The translations under genes and the position numbers were made by a program. 64,000 nucleotides of DNA. Origin: QPIN01 sp965224575 (GTDB taxonomy: Bacteria; Pseudomonadota; Gammaproteobacteria; Methylococcales; Methylomonadaceae). Below are positions 1 through 8,830 of the stretch, one piece after another (the stretch's first letter is position 1; each line of letters begins with the position of its first letter). The stretch spans positions 310,001 through 374,000 of the forward strand of contig CBDCZQ010000006.1 in NCBI GenBank assembly GCA_965224575.1. Direction: 5' to 3'. The notes below the pieces were generated by a model. That model worked only from the letters and a program-made list of their open reading frames with translations, was not told where the DNA came from and did no database searches.

Positions 1-1286
1 TCTGCTATGGATGCTAACTCACAAATATTACCCTTTTCTATGCGTTGAGTTAAATCCCCGCTACCTTGGGCTATCTCATAAATAGCATTCGACAAATCAT
101 TCAACGGCTTGTTGATGCTTCTCATGGTAAACAAAGTAGTACCTATCAGAATAATAAAAACAGAAACAGTAATCACGATAACAAGTAAATAACTTGTCTC
201 CATTTGCTGTCTACTCTGATCAGAAATAATATCTCTACCGTGTAAAACAGCATTTGATAGTGTCTCAACTGTGTTGTTTAATGCAATAGCATGGTTAGAC
301 GCAGTTTGGCTAAGCTGTTCTTGTTGCTTTAAATCACTGATTTGTTTTAACTTCAAATGATAGACTGAGGTTTCTGCAAGCACGGCTGTTTCAAAAAATA
401 TCTCAATTTTCTTATTAGTCGAACTAATGATGGCTAACAGTTTAGTATCAGATTGCATCGAATTCATCAACGTTTTAAGCTGATGACGAATTTTGTCAAT
501 ACGTTGGTCTATTTTATTTTTTCGTAAGTTAAATAAAGTATCTTTATCTATTGCACTAAATAATTGTCCAACATAAGCTGATAGCTTGAGTGTTTCCAGT
601 TGAATAATATTAATTTTTCTCAAAAACTTTAAATCTTTACCGAGCACTACTGATTTAGTTTTTGCAACTAAATCTGTGACTAACAAAGGATTCCCGGAGA
701 ACTGCTTTTCTTTTTTCAGCAACCGTTTTATTTTACGACTACCTTTTTTTATACGAAATTGTAATTTACCAATGATCGTCCCAAACAAGGTATCAATATC
801 ATTAAGTTGAGTATCTATTTCCTGCTGTAGCTTCTGTATTTTTGTTGTTCTAGAAAGTAGTTGATGAGTAATAAAATAGATAGCTTTGTCCGAATGAGAA
901 TAAGCTTTAAAATTATTTCCCAATTCATTGATGGCTTGCTCAAATTCACTATTATTCGGTGAGAGATTTTTTAGAAGCTCAACTTGCTGCTGGTATTGCT
1001 GAATTAATTTTTCTTTATCAGGAAGATGGTCAAAAGATTTCAAGTTTTTGGCAGAAAGAATTTCAGCTTTACGATTCTTAAAACTAATAATCGTCTCTGT
1101 CACATTTGCACTGGACTCAAGAGCAGATGAAACATTAATCAACTTATTTTGTGCTTCACCTAGCTTTTGGTAGTTGAAAACCGATGTAAAACTCAGTAAC
1201 AGAGATGCAATAATACCAATCGCTGCCAAAAATATAAGCAAGCCACGAATGGAAAGTTTGGTTTGTATTATTGGTTGTTTTGACAT
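1..1286 (-). CDS. Methyl-accepting chemotaxis protein, N-terminal part (cut by window edge)
   Basis: The reading frame is open from an ATG at 1286 to the window edge, about 428 residues. It begins MSKQPIIQTKLSIRG, has a first membrane helix near residues 15-35, a long periplasmic helical region of about 330 residues rich in Lys, Gln and Leu, and a second membrane helix near 380-400. A HAMP-like segment (SINKPLNDLSNAIYEIAQG) follows just before the cut. The signalling domain must lie beyond the edge. AGAGGT sits five bases upstream of the ATG as ribosome binding site. The gene is the last of a minus-strand chemosensory group with cheA. The ligand cannot be told from the sequence. MCP identity is inferred from topology plus HAMP, because the signature tip is not in view. 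Confidence 0.85.
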   Translation of the reverse strand, partial: MSKQPIIQTKLSIRGLLIFLAAIGIIASLLLSFTSVFNYQKLGEAQNKLINVSSALESSANVTETIISFKNRKAEILSAKNLKSFDHLPDKEKLIQQYQQQVELLKNLSPNNSEFEQAINELGNNFKAYSHSDKAIYFITHQLLSRTTKIQKLQQEIDTQLNDIDTLFGTIIGKLQFRIKKGSRKIKRLLKKEKQFSGNPLLVTDLVAKTKSVVLGKDLKFLRKINIIQLETLKLSAYVGQLFSAIDKDTLFNLRKNKIDQRIDKIRHQLKTLMNSMQSDTKLLAIISSTNKKIEIFFETAVLAETSVYHLKLKQISDLKQQEQLSQTASNHAIALNNTVETLSNAVLHGRDIISDQSRQQMETSYLLVIVITVSVFIILIGTTLFTMRSINKPLNDLSNAIYEIAQGSGDLTQRIEKGNICELASIA

Positions 1287-1534
1287 ATTTACCTCTGAAT
1301 AAAACCTATTATTCTGGAAAAATCAAACGACTTGTTTACTCGTTCCCACGCTTTGAGAAAGTATAGCTACGATGCATTTTATTTCTTGTTCCCATGCTTT
1401 CGATAATATCTCCTGAATTACTCTACCTACGAGCTTCCCGCCCTAGTACGTGGAAATATATACTGGCTAAAAATATGGCTCCATATGCATTCCCACGCAA
1501 AGCATGGAAACGAAATTGCTAGCTTAAATAATAA
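1287..1534. repeat. Intergenic imperfect inverted repeat of the CGTTCCCACGC type
   Basis: The gap between cheA and the partial MCP holds an imperfect inverted repeat: CGTTCCCACGCTTTG at 1341-1355 and its near complement CAAAGCATGGAAACG at 1498-1512. Further TTCCCAYGC copies sit near 1394 and 1490. Related ends (TTCTCGTTCCC and GGGAACAAGAA) flank the nested repeat at 3775-3967. I see no gene here. It looks like a REP- or MITE-type dispersed repeat. Confidence 0.5.
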
Positions 1535-3748
1535 TTAATGTAAACTCTGTTCTTGTTGCTCAATTTTGTTTTGCGATGTAAAGTTGCTTCTTTGTTGCCC
1601 CGAAACAAGGTTTGCCAGCGCAGGTACATCAATAATTAATCCTACTTCTCCGCTACCTAAAATAGTCGCGCCACTTAAACCTTTAAGGTTTTGAAATATT
1701 TGCCCTAATGGTTTAATTACCGTCTGATATTCTCCTAACAGCTCATCAACAACCAAGCCCACCAACTGCGAGCCATACTTTGCAATCACAATATTTTCTC
1801 TTTTTGCATTGTCAGAATAAGATTCATTTGAAGCTAAATTATAGACATCTGAAAGCTTAATAATGGGGACGACTTGTCCTCGCAACTCTATGGTGTTGCT
1901 ATCTTTATAGAGTGAGTCATTTATATCCTGACTGCTAATGCATTCTTCCACCATATCTAATGGAACAACATAAGATTGCTGACCAACTCCAACCAAAAAG
2001 CCATCAATAATGGCTAATGTTAAAGGTAGACGAATCGTGAATACAGAACCTTTTCCCGGTGTACTGGTAACTTCTACCTGACCACGCAAGGATTCAATAT
2101 TGGTTTTGACAACATCCATACCCACTCCTCTACCAGATACATTGCTGACAGTATCGGCTGTAGAAAAACCGGGCGCAAAAATAAGATAATTGATTTCTGA
2201 GTCGGTTAAATTATGATCTTCTGGGATTAGGTTTTTTTCCAGTGCTTTGGAAAGAATCCTCTCTTTATTTAGGCCGTTGCCATCATCGGTTATTTTTATG
2301 ATGATGCTCCCTGAATCATGTTCGGCTGTAAGCTTAATGCTACCTTGTGCAGGTTTGCCTTTAGCTACTCTGTCAGCAGGCAATTCTATGCCATGATCTA
2401 AGGAGTTTCTGATTAGATGCATTAAAGGGTCGTTGATTTTATCGACCACGGTTTTATCCAACTCGGTTTCTCCGCCTTCAATCACTAAATCAATCTCTTT
2501 ACCTAAATCTTTGCTTAATTCTCTAACGACTCGGCGAAATTTATTAAAAGTCTCTCCAATTTGAACCATGCGCAAGCTTAATGCCGCATCCCTAATTTCT
2601 TCAATTTGCTGTGAGGTCTCAGCAGCAGACTCTTGTAGCTTACTATCATTGAATTTCTGTACCAATAATGAGGTGTGCGCATTAGATATAACTAGCTCAC
2701 CTATTAGGTCTATTAATTCTTCTAGTTTGTCAGCATTTACGCGGATAAGCTGACTTTCACGCGCTTTGCTGGCTTTTACTTTTTTCTGTTTTTCTACCGC
2801 GGCTGCAACCACTTTATTTTCTACCACACCTTGCTGGACAACAACATCGCCGATTAAAGGTGGTTCTTCGCCTTCGCTCTGTTCTTGTAGAGCTTCATTA
2901 AGCTCTCTTTCTGTTAATGCACCGCTTAATCTTAGCAGTTCACCCATTTTTAAATTTTCTTCTGGAAGTTCGTTAATGAGCTTGATGTATTTTTCTATGT
3001 GACTATGTGGAGGCAGAATATGAATGACGCATTCCTCTTGCACAAACTCAAAAATTTCTTCAATTTCTTCCTTATTGGCTTCGGTTTTTAATTGTATTTC
3101 AAAGCCCAAGTAACAGCTTTCTGGATCCATTTCATCCGCTGGAGGCAGATTGTCGGATATAACGGTCAACCCTTCGATATCACCAATGGTTTCCATATAG
3201 CGCATGAAAGATAAGGGATCCATGCCATCACGCAATACGTCTTCTTTAAATCTAAGGGAAAGATGCCAATTGCCTGATGCAACATCATTTTCAGTTGATT
3301 CATTTATTTCTTCAGGATTTTCTGTACTATGATCGTCTTCCTTCGTAGGTATTTCCTCACCTAAGAAAGCATGCAATTGTGTTGATAGTTTGTCATCTGT
3401 TGCCTGTACTTCAGCATCAAGCGCGCCATTACCATCTAGAGCAATGTCTACTAAAGTAAGCATTTGGTCACGGCTGCTGAGGAGTAGATTGAGTAAATCT
3501 GGGGTAACAGGAATTTCTCCATCACGAACACGCATCATCACGCTTTCTGCTGTATGAGTAAAATTCATCACGTTATCAAAGCCAAATAGCCCTGATGCCC
3601 CTTTAATAGTATGGACAGCTCGGAATAATTCGTTAATCAGGCCTGAGTCATCAGGTTCATCTTCTAATTTGAGCAGAATATTTTCAATTTCTTCTAGCAT
3701 TTCATGAGATTCTTCTGCAAATGCCTGGATGCCTGGATCCATATCCAT
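1535..3748 (-). CDS. cheA: Chemotaxis histidine kinase CheA
   Basis: CheA phosphorylates a response regulator when receptors signal. The N-terminal Hpt domain carries the phosphoryl-acceptor His46 in AVHTIKGASG. An acidic linker follows (about 130-160). The dimerisation and kinase region has the N-box HLIRNSLDHGIE (near 441), DDGNGLN (near 486) and GRGVGMDVV (near 536), and a CheW-like domain occupies roughly 595-720. At 737 residues the length is normal. A region at about 160-250 carries no motif I can name; the P2 response-regulator-binding domain would be expected in this part. The neighbours are a STAS protein and a CheY-like receiver, its probable partners. No cheW, cheR or cheB is visible; they may lie beyond the left edge. 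Confidence 0.95.
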   Translation of the reverse strand: MDMDPGIQAFAEESHEMLEEIENILLKLEDEPDDSGLINELFRAVHTIKGASGLFGFDNVMNFTHTAESVMMRVRDGEIPVTPDLLNLLLSSRDQMLTLVDIALDGNGALDAEVQATDDKLSTQLHAFLGEEIPTKEDDHSTENPEEINESTENDVASGNWHLSLRFKEDVLRDGMDPLSFMRYMETIGDIEGLTVISDNLPPADEMDPESCYLGFEIQLKTEANKEEIEEIFEFVQEECVIHILPPHSHIEKYIKLINELPEENLKMGELLRLSGALTERELNEALQEQSEGEEPPLIGDVVVQQGVVENKVVAAAVEKQKKVKASKARESQLIRVNADKLEELIDLIGELVISNAHTSLLVQKFNDSKLQESAAETSQQIEEIRDAALSLRMVQIGETFNKFRRVVRELSKDLGKEIDLVIEGGETELDKTVVDKINDPLMHLIRNSLDHGIELPADRVAKGKPAQGSIKLTAEHDSGSIIIKITDDGNGLNKERILSKALEKNLIPEDHNLTDSEINYLIFAPGFSTADTVSNVSGRGVGMDVVKTNIESLRGQVEVTSTPGKGSVFTIRLPLTLAIIDGFLVGVGQQSYVVPLDMVEECISSQDINDSLYKDSNTIELRGQVVPIIKLSDVYNLASNESYSDNAKRENIVIAKYGSQLVGLVVDELLGEYQTVIKPLGQIFQNLKGLSGATILGSGEVGLIIDVPALANLVSGQQRSNFTSQNKIEQQEQSLH

Positions 3749-3774
3749 AATGTTTACCTTTATAAATAAATTTT

Positions 3775-3967
3775 GCTTCTCGTTCCCTTGCTCAGCTTCA
3801 CTGCCATTAAGCTAAGAAGTTATCGTAGGTTGGGCTAACGGCTTTATCGTTAACCCAACATTTTTAGCATATATTATGTTGGGTTGCCAAAGAGACGGCA
3901 GCCCAACCTACGATAATCTCTTAACTTTTTATTGCAGTGATATGCTCCGTATGGGAACAAGAAAAGC
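3775..3967. repeat. Nested palindromic repeat between STAS gene and cheA
   Basis: The inner arms TTATCGTAGGTTGGGCT (3820-3836) and AGCCCAACCTACGATAA (3900-3916) are perfect 17-bp complements. They enclose a GGCTAACG...CGTTAACCC stem and the TTGGGTTGCC...GACGGCAGCCC motif. Outer arms TTCTCGTTCCC and GGGAACAAGAA flank it. The TTGGGTTGCCAAAGAGACGG motif recurs at 63411-63442, and a variant lies at 6138-6172. This is a dispersed repeat family, with no gene inside. Confidence 0.7.
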
Positions 3968-3978
3968 TTGTTCTATGA

Positions 3979-4272
3979 CTAATTTAACCAATCTTGTTTG
4001 TTATACAGCGTTAATACTTCCTTAACAGCTGGGCTTGCCTGATTAACACTAAAAGCTTTTTTATTTTCTGTCGCCTGCCTTTCTAGTAGTAAAAGCATTT
4101 GAAAACCGGTACTGTCAAATTCATTAACAGCTAACATATCAAGTGAGATGCTTTGTTCAATATCAAAATAAGGTTCAAAATGAACTTTGTTTTCTGTAGC
4201 TGTGTAAATGGTCATATCCCCAGCAAGGGTTAAAGCACATTTTGAATTATCTGTTTGTTTTGTTATTTCCAT
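3979..4272 (-). CDS. STAS-domain protein (anti-sigma antagonist-like)
   Basis: This 97-residue protein is a single STAS domain. The segment EFDSTGFQMLL (near residues 51-61) matches the family signature DSTG, whose Ser is the phosphorylated residue in SpoIIAA-type proteins. It lies eight bases downstream of the CheY-like gene and upstream of cheA on the same strand, so it is probably co-transcribed with the chemosensory genes. STAS proteins next to CheA/MCP sets act as extra phospho-relay or partner-switch components; which one applies here cannot be said. No membrane segment is present. Confidence 0.8.
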   Translation of the reverse strand: MEITKQTDNSKCALTLAGDMTIYTATENKVHFEPYFDIEQSISLDMLAVNEFDSTGFQMLLLLERQATENKKAFSVNQASPAVKEVLTLYNKQDWLN

Positions 4273-4280
4273 TTTGAAGC

Positions 4281-4649
4281 CTATGGTAATACCAATTTCT
4301 CAACTGCAGCTAATAACTTAGGTGGCTGAAAAGGTTTAACAATCCATGCTTTAGCCCCCGCCGCTTTACCTTCTTGCATTTTACTGGCTTCTGATTCTGT
4401 TGTTAACATACAGATAGGTGTGAATTTATAAGCAGGCATTTTTTTTACCTCTTTAACAAATTCAATTCCATCCATATTTGGCATGTTCACGTCACTAATG
4501 ATCATATGAATTTTATTGCCGGTCATTTTGCTAATTGCATCTTTGCCATCGCAACCTTGAATAACATCATAACCTGCGCCCTTAAGTGCTGTGGATACAA
4601 CGGTACGAACAGAGGCAGAGTCATCAACGATGAGAATTGTTTTTGCCAT
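4281..4649 (-). CDS. CheY-like single-domain response regulator
   Basis: The 122 residues form one receiver domain with no output domain. The acidic pair is Asp9-Asp10 (ILIVDDSASVR), the phosphorylation site Asp53 (ISDVNMPNMDG), the switch Thr near 83 (MLTTESE) and the conserved Lys105 (IVKPFQPP). It is the likely target of the CheA encoded downstream. Members with the KPFQPPKLL tail are common in chemosensory arrays that also hold a STAS protein. Whether it drives flagella or type IV pili is not shown here. Confidence 0.92.
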   Translation of the reverse strand: MAKTILIVDDSASVRTVVSTALKGAGYDVIQGCDGKDAISKMTGNKIHMIISDVNMPNMDGIEFVKEVKKMPAYKFTPICMLTTESEASKMQEGKAAGAKAWIVKPFQPPKLLAAVEKLVLP

Positions 4650-4672
4650 TTTTTTTCCTGCTTGATTTAATA

Positions 4673-5884
4673 TTAAAAGAAAGTAGTTTCGTCATCATCT
4701 ATAGTTGGTTTAGCCTGGGTACTTGATGAGCCTGTTATGTCAGAATGATGTTGTCGTTCTTCACTAGTAGTATAGTTGAGTTTCAAATTATTGAGCCATT
4801 CGTTGGCATTAATTGGAGTTTGATGTTCGCCTGATCTGAATTCGGCAATTGTGGTATCAATATTTTCTGAAATATAAACAATGCTTTTGTTAACATTCCC
4901 CAAAATTTGGGTCACACGATCTTGAAACTGTAAGGCAACCAAGGTTTGGTTAATATCATTTTCAATATTATCGCTGGCATTTAAAAGCAGTAATGAAGAA
5001 CCTTGAAATTGTTCTATTACAGATTGATATTGATTAATTGCATTAGCTAGTGAATTTTCAGCCTTCTCGATCATTATTGATTCTTGTTCTGCAGTATCAT
5101 TTGTCACTTTCAAAACAGTGCTAATTTTAGTACGAATGGCTTCAGATTGACCCACCATTTCACTCCCTATTTTCGCTGAATCAGTAGCTAACTTTCTAAC
5201 TTCATCAGCAACCACGGCAAAACCTCTACCAGACTCCCCTGCACGGGCTGCTTCAATAGCTGCGTTTAGTGCAAGAAGATTTGTTTGGCTAGCAATATCG
5301 CTGACGTTTTTTGCCATTAATTCTAGCTGCTCAGAAAGCGGCGTTAGACCTACAATTTCTACTACAATTTCTTTTTGGTGAGAAATAGCTGCTTTAAGCG
5401 TGTCTGACACAGAACTCATTTCGGCTGTCAAATTAAAACTATTCTCATCCCCGGTTAAACTATTCAGATTCGTATCAGTCGCACTTTTTACTTGTGCTAA
5501 CTGCTCAACAATAGATGCAAAAGTATTAGCGATTGCTTCTAATTCTGTCGTTAATGTTTGACTACAGGTGTCTATTTGTTTAGTCCAGATAGGAAATGAT
5601 TGATGGCAAACATTTTCTAAACCAACAACGGGCGTTTCTGGAATTTGTGCAAGTCGCTTATCCAACTCTTTTTGCCAAAGCTGATTTTGTTGAATGATTG
5701 ATTGTTTATAAGACTTGTTTAGCCAAAAACCGATTGCTAATGAGGAAATCAACAAAATGGGGGCTGAAATAGCCAGTGAAAGATTTAATGTTAAAAAAGT
5801 AAAACTCAAAACACAGAGGATGATAGGGAGTAACCAATAGGATAACTTTTGTTTGGGTTCTATAGAGTCAGTAGTGTCTGGCAC
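4673..5884 (-). CDS. Membrane methyl-accepting chemotaxis protein without a periplasmic sensor domain
   Basis: The 403-residue protein has two closely spaced membrane helices (about 16-34 and 37-54) with almost no loop between them. A cytoplasmic coiled coil follows, and the MCP tip hairpin NLLALNAAIEAARAGESGRG with FAVVADEVRKLA (near 200-235) is intact. There is no HAMP domain and no external ligand-binding domain, so the signal is probably sensed in the membrane or by partner proteins. It is the first gene of the run that continues into the CheY-like, STAS and CheA genes. The C-terminal tail ends in acidic residues and Phe-Phe, without an obvious NWETF-type tether. Confidence 0.9.
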   Translation of the reverse strand: MPDTTDSIEPKQKLSYWLLPIILCVLSFTFLTLNLSLAISAPILLISSLAIGFWLNKSYKQSIIQQNQLWQKELDKRLAQIPETPVVGLENVCHQSFPIWTKQIDTCSQTLTTELEAIANTFASIVEQLAQVKSATDTNLNSLTGDENSFNLTAEMSSVSDTLKAAISHQKEIVVEIVGLTPLSEQLELMAKNVSDIASQTNLLALNAAIEAARAGESGRGFAVVADEVRKLATDSAKIGSEMVGQSEAIRTKISTVLKVTNDTAEQESIMIEKAENSLANAINQYQSVIEQFQGSSLLLLNASDNIENDINQTLVALQFQDRVTQILGNVNKSIVYISENIDTTIAEFRSGEHQTPINANEWLNNLKLNYTTSEERQHHSDITGSSSTQAKPTIDDDETTFF

Positions 5885-6203
5885 TTTACATTCCTTGAGC
5901 TAAATATCAATATGTTTCTCATTAATAGAAAGTGTAGACTATGTTTGTTTGTTTATTCAAATAACCCTTTATTTTTTAGGTATTACTTTCGTTTTTTGGT
6001 TGTGATTACAACAATTTTTTAATAAATCAAATAGTTATATTGTTACAGGTGTGATTAAAGGTGAAGTAAATTTAGAATTTGTGGGTTGAGCGATCATCTC
6101 TTTGCCAACCCACATAAAATGGCATAAACCCAAAAATGTTAGGTTAACGATAGAGCCGTTAGCCTAACCTACGCCGCTTGGATATGTAGATAATTTTTAT
6201 TCG
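5885..6203. repeat. Intergenic region with two hairpin repeats
   Basis: This 319-bp gap holds no gene that I can see. GTGGGTTG (6081-6088) pairs with CAACCCAC (6106-6113). Just right of it, GTTAGG (from 6138) pairs with CCTAAC (6163-6168) around AACGATAGAGCCGTT. The second unit is a variant of the dispersed repeat at 3820-3916. The part nearer the MCP gene (5885-6060) is AT-rich and should contain its promoter. Confidence 0.5.
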
Positions 6204-7334
6204 TTAAGAAACTAATAAATCAATTAGCATATTTTCATAAATTTCAGACAGAATCTCCAAGTCTTCTACCCCAACATTTTCATTTATTTTGTGAATACTT
6301 TCATTTAATGGGCCCAGTTCTATAACTTGTGCTCCCGTTGGAGCAATGAAACGGCCATCTGATGTTCCTCCTCCGGTATCATCTAACGTTTCAAGTCCTG
6401 TGACTTTTTTAATGGCAGTGTGAGCCGCATCAATCAGCTCTCCTTTTTCAGTTAAAAAAGGGTTACCCGATAATCGCCATTGCAAATCATATTTAAAACC
6501 ATACTTATCAAATATAGCGGAGGTTCTTTGCTTTATTGTCTGTTCATTTAGTTCTGTACAAAAACGCAAATTAAATTGTACTTCAACATCTGCTGGAATA
6601 ATGTTTTCAGCCCCTGTTCCACCATTAATATTAGAAACTTGTAAACTGGTGGGAGGGAAAAACTCATTTCCATTATCCCAGATTTCTTCTATTAGTTCTT
6701 TAAGTGCAGGAGCAAAGGTATGGATCGGGTTTTCTGCTATTTCTGGATAAGCGACATGCCCTTGAATCCCTTCAACTGTTAATTTTGCACAAAGAGAACC
6801 TCGTCTTCCGACTCGAATGACATCACCTATTTCTTTATCACTGGATGGCTCACCAACCAAACACCAATCAATTTTTTCATTTCTTTTTTCCAGTACTTCA
6901 ACGACTTTAATTACACCATTAGTCGCAATACCTTCTTCATCACTGGTCATCATAACTGCAATAGAACCTTGATGGTTAGGGTACTTGGCAATAAACCGTT
7001 CTACTGCAGTAATAAAACAGGCAACCCCACCTTTCATATCTGCCGCACCACGACCGTAAAGTTTTCCATCTCTGATTGTTGGTTCAAAGGGAGGCGAATC
7101 CCAACGGTCTAATGGGCCTGGGGGAACAACATCTGTATGGCCTAAAAACGTGAATAAGGGTTTTTCATCTCCTCTTCTTAGCCAAATATTTTGAGTATCA
7201 GAAAAATTTAATCGTTCTTCTTTAAATCCGATTTTTGATAATCGTTCGACCAAAACATCTTGACACCCTTCATCTTTAGGTGTGACCGATTCTCTTTTGA
7301 TTAAGTCTTTAAGTAATGCTAATGTTTCACTCAT
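6204..7334 (-). CDS. dapE: Succinyl-diaminopimelate desuccinylase
   Basis: DapE removes succinate from N-succinyl-LL-2,6-diaminopimelate in lysine and peptidoglycan precursor synthesis. The 376 residues are of normal length for this M20 zinc peptidase family. Metal ligands are visible: His66 and Asp68 in FLGHTDVVPPG, Asp99 in GRGAADMKGG, and the catalytic Glu133-Glu134 in SDEEG. The C-terminal GPLNESIHKINENV supplies the last His. The gene overlaps the upstream Spx/ArsC-like gene by four bases and belongs to the dapC-dapD run on the minus strand. Confidence 0.96.
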   Translation of the reverse strand: MSETLALLKDLIKRESVTPKDEGCQDVLVERLSKIGFKEERLNFSDTQNIWLRRGDEKPLFTFLGHTDVVPPGPLDRWDSPPFEPTIRDGKLYGRGAADMKGGVACFITAVERFIAKYPNHQGSIAVMMTSDEEGIATNGVIKVVEVLEKRNEKIDWCLVGEPSSDKEIGDVIRVGRRGSLCAKLTVEGIQGHVAYPEIAENPIHTFAPALKELIEEIWDNGNEFFPPTSLQVSNINGGTGAENIIPADVEVQFNLRFCTELNEQTIKQRTSAIFDKYGFKYDLQWRLSGNPFLTEKGELIDAAHTAIKKVTGLETLDDTGGGTSDGRFIAPTGAQVIELGPLNESIHKINENVGVEDLEILSEIYENMLIDLLVS

Positions 7335-7672
7335 AAAGCTTGTTGATATAGTTCATCTGTAAACCCAACAACCATTTTTTCACCCGTATCTAATATTGGA
7401 CGCTTAATCAATGTCGATGACTCTAGCATGTATTGAAAAGCAGTTATTTTTGAAATTGTTTCCCTTTGTTCATCAGTCAATTTAGGCCAACTGGTACTTC
7501 GTTTATTGAGTATAACTTCCCAGCCTAACTTTGCATCGAAAGATTTAAGTAAATCTTCAGTTAAACCTTGTTTACGATAATCATGAAACTTATACTCAAT
7601 GTTGTGACCGTTTAGCCAGTCTTTAGCTTTTTTGACTGTTGTACAATTACTTATTCCATAGAGAATATGCAT
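7331..7672 (-). CDS. Spx/ArsC-like thioredoxin-fold protein (YffB type)
   Basis: I start this at the ATG at 7672, giving 113 residues beginning MHILYGISNCTTVKKAKDWL, which matches YffB-like proteins. The frame also allows a GTG at 7684, four residues earlier, which would overlap the upstream gene. There is a single Cys10 in the CxxxK position and the family RP motif (RPILDTGEK). YffB proteins sit beside dapE in many proteobacteria, and the four-base overlap here follows that pattern. The biochemical role of YffB is unsettled; it is probably not a true arsenate reductase. Confidence 0.85.
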   Translation of the reverse strand: MHILYGISNCTTVKKAKDWLNGHNIEYKFHDYRKQGLTEDLLKSFDAKLGWEVILNKRSTSWPKLTDEQRETISKITAFQYMLESSTLIKRPILDTGEKMVVGFTDELYQQAL

Positions 7673-7673
7673 G

Positions 7674-7916
7674 TTATAACTCACTATTTAATAGTTCTTC
7701 TATTTTTGGAAGATCTCTGTCTTTTCTGGTGTAGGATTTATATAAATCAACAAATTCCATAAACGCTTGTTCCAAATCAGACAATATTTCTTCTTCATTC
7801 CCCCTGTCTTCTACAGAAATTTCAGAGGAATCCAAATACTCTTTTTGTAAAGCAATCTCACTATTTAAAGATAAAATTGCATAAATGATTGCATTACTTG
7901 ATAAAGGTTCTGACAT
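7674..7916 (-). CDS. Small acidic helical protein, unknown function
   Basis: This 80-residue protein is rich in Glu, Leu and Ser, with a predicted all-helical pattern (EEEILSDLEQAFMEFVDLYKSY) and no Cys, signal peptide or membrane helix. It sits between dapD and the YffB-like gene, on the same strand and almost touching the latter, so it is probably co-transcribed. I do not recognise the family. The close spacing and clean start MSEPLSSNAIIYAIL support it as a real gene. Confidence 0.65.
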   Translation of the reverse strand: MSEPLSSNAIIYAILSLNSEIALQKEYLDSSEISVEDRGNEEEILSDLEQAFMEFVDLYKSYTRKDRDLPKIEELLNSEL

Positions 7917-8005
7917 ACTTTTTATAATATTAAAAAAATCAATGCCTAAATAAGAAATAAAATAAAACCATAAAGTTCCTATTTAGGCGACAAAATACTC
8001 TATTT

Positions 8006-8824
8006 TTAATCCCGCAAAAGTTCATTCAACCCTGTTTTACTCCGTGTTCTTTCATCAACCTGTTTGATAATCACAGCACAATATAAACTATGCGTTCCAT
8101 CTTTTGATGGCAAGTTTCCAGGAACAACTACAGATCCAGCAGGTACACGACCAAAAATAGTCTCACCTGTCATACGGTTATATATTTTAGTGCTTTGACC
8201 AATATAAACGCCCATTGAAATAACAGAACCTTGCTCAACCACAACACCTTCAACAATTTCTGATCTAGCACCAATGAAACAATTATCTTCAATAATCGTT
8301 GGCCCAGCTTGTAATGGCTCTAATACACCGCCAATACCTACACCACCGGATAAATGTACGTCTTTACCAATTTGAGCACAAGAACCTACAGATGCCCAAG
8401 TATCAACCATAGTTCCACTATCTACATAACCACCAATATTAACAAAAGAAGGCATTAATACGGCGCCTGGAGCAATATAAGATCCATGACGAGCTACGGC
8501 ATTTGGTACAACACGAACGCCACCCTTAACAAAATCTTCTGGTGAATGAGTAGAAAATTTAGCTTCTACTTTATCGTAATAACGTGTATTACCACCTTCA
8601 ATCACTCTATTTTCGTTAATTCTAAAAGAAAGTAATACGGCTTTTTTCAGCCACTGGTTAACCACCCACTCACCTGTTGTTTTTTCTGCAACACGAGCGG
8701 TTCCTGCATCTAGCATGTTGATTGCTTCTTCAACGGCTGAACGAATTTCTGTCGATACCGTTGCTGGAGAAATATTTGCACGGTCTTCAAAGGCTTGGTT
8801 AATAATGTTTTCTATATTTGACAT
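8006..8824 (-). CDS. dapD: Tetrahydrodipicolinate N-succinyltransferase
   Basis: DapD transfers succinyl from succinyl-CoA to tetrahydrodipicolinate, committing carbon to the succinylase branch of lysine synthesis. The 272 residues match the family. The N-terminal helical part (MSNIENIINQAFEDR) is followed by left-handed beta-helix hexapeptide repeats from about 100 to 230 (APGAVLMPSFVNIGGYVDSG, GVGIGGVLEPLQAGP). The C-terminal extension ends KTGLNELLRD. dapC starts six bases upstream, so the two are co-transcribed. Confidence 0.97.
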   Translation of the reverse strand: MSNIENIINQAFEDRANISPATVSTEIRSAVEEAINMLDAGTARVAEKTTGEWVVNQWLKKAVLLSFRINENRVIEGGNTRYYDKVEAKFSTHSPEDFVKGGVRVVPNAVARHGSYIAPGAVLMPSFVNIGGYVDSGTMVDTWASVGSCAQIGKDVHLSGGVGIGGVLEPLQAGPTIIEDNCFIGARSEIVEGVVVEQGSVISMGVYIGQSTKIYNRMTGETIFGRVPAGSVVVPGNLPSKDGTHSLYCAVIIKQVDERTRSKTGLNELLRD

Positions 8825-8830
8825 ATGTTT

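Noticed and set aside
7331..7672. Second arsenate reductase
   Set aside because: The HNPRCSKS-type ArsC site is absent; the sequence and dapE neighbour fit YffB.
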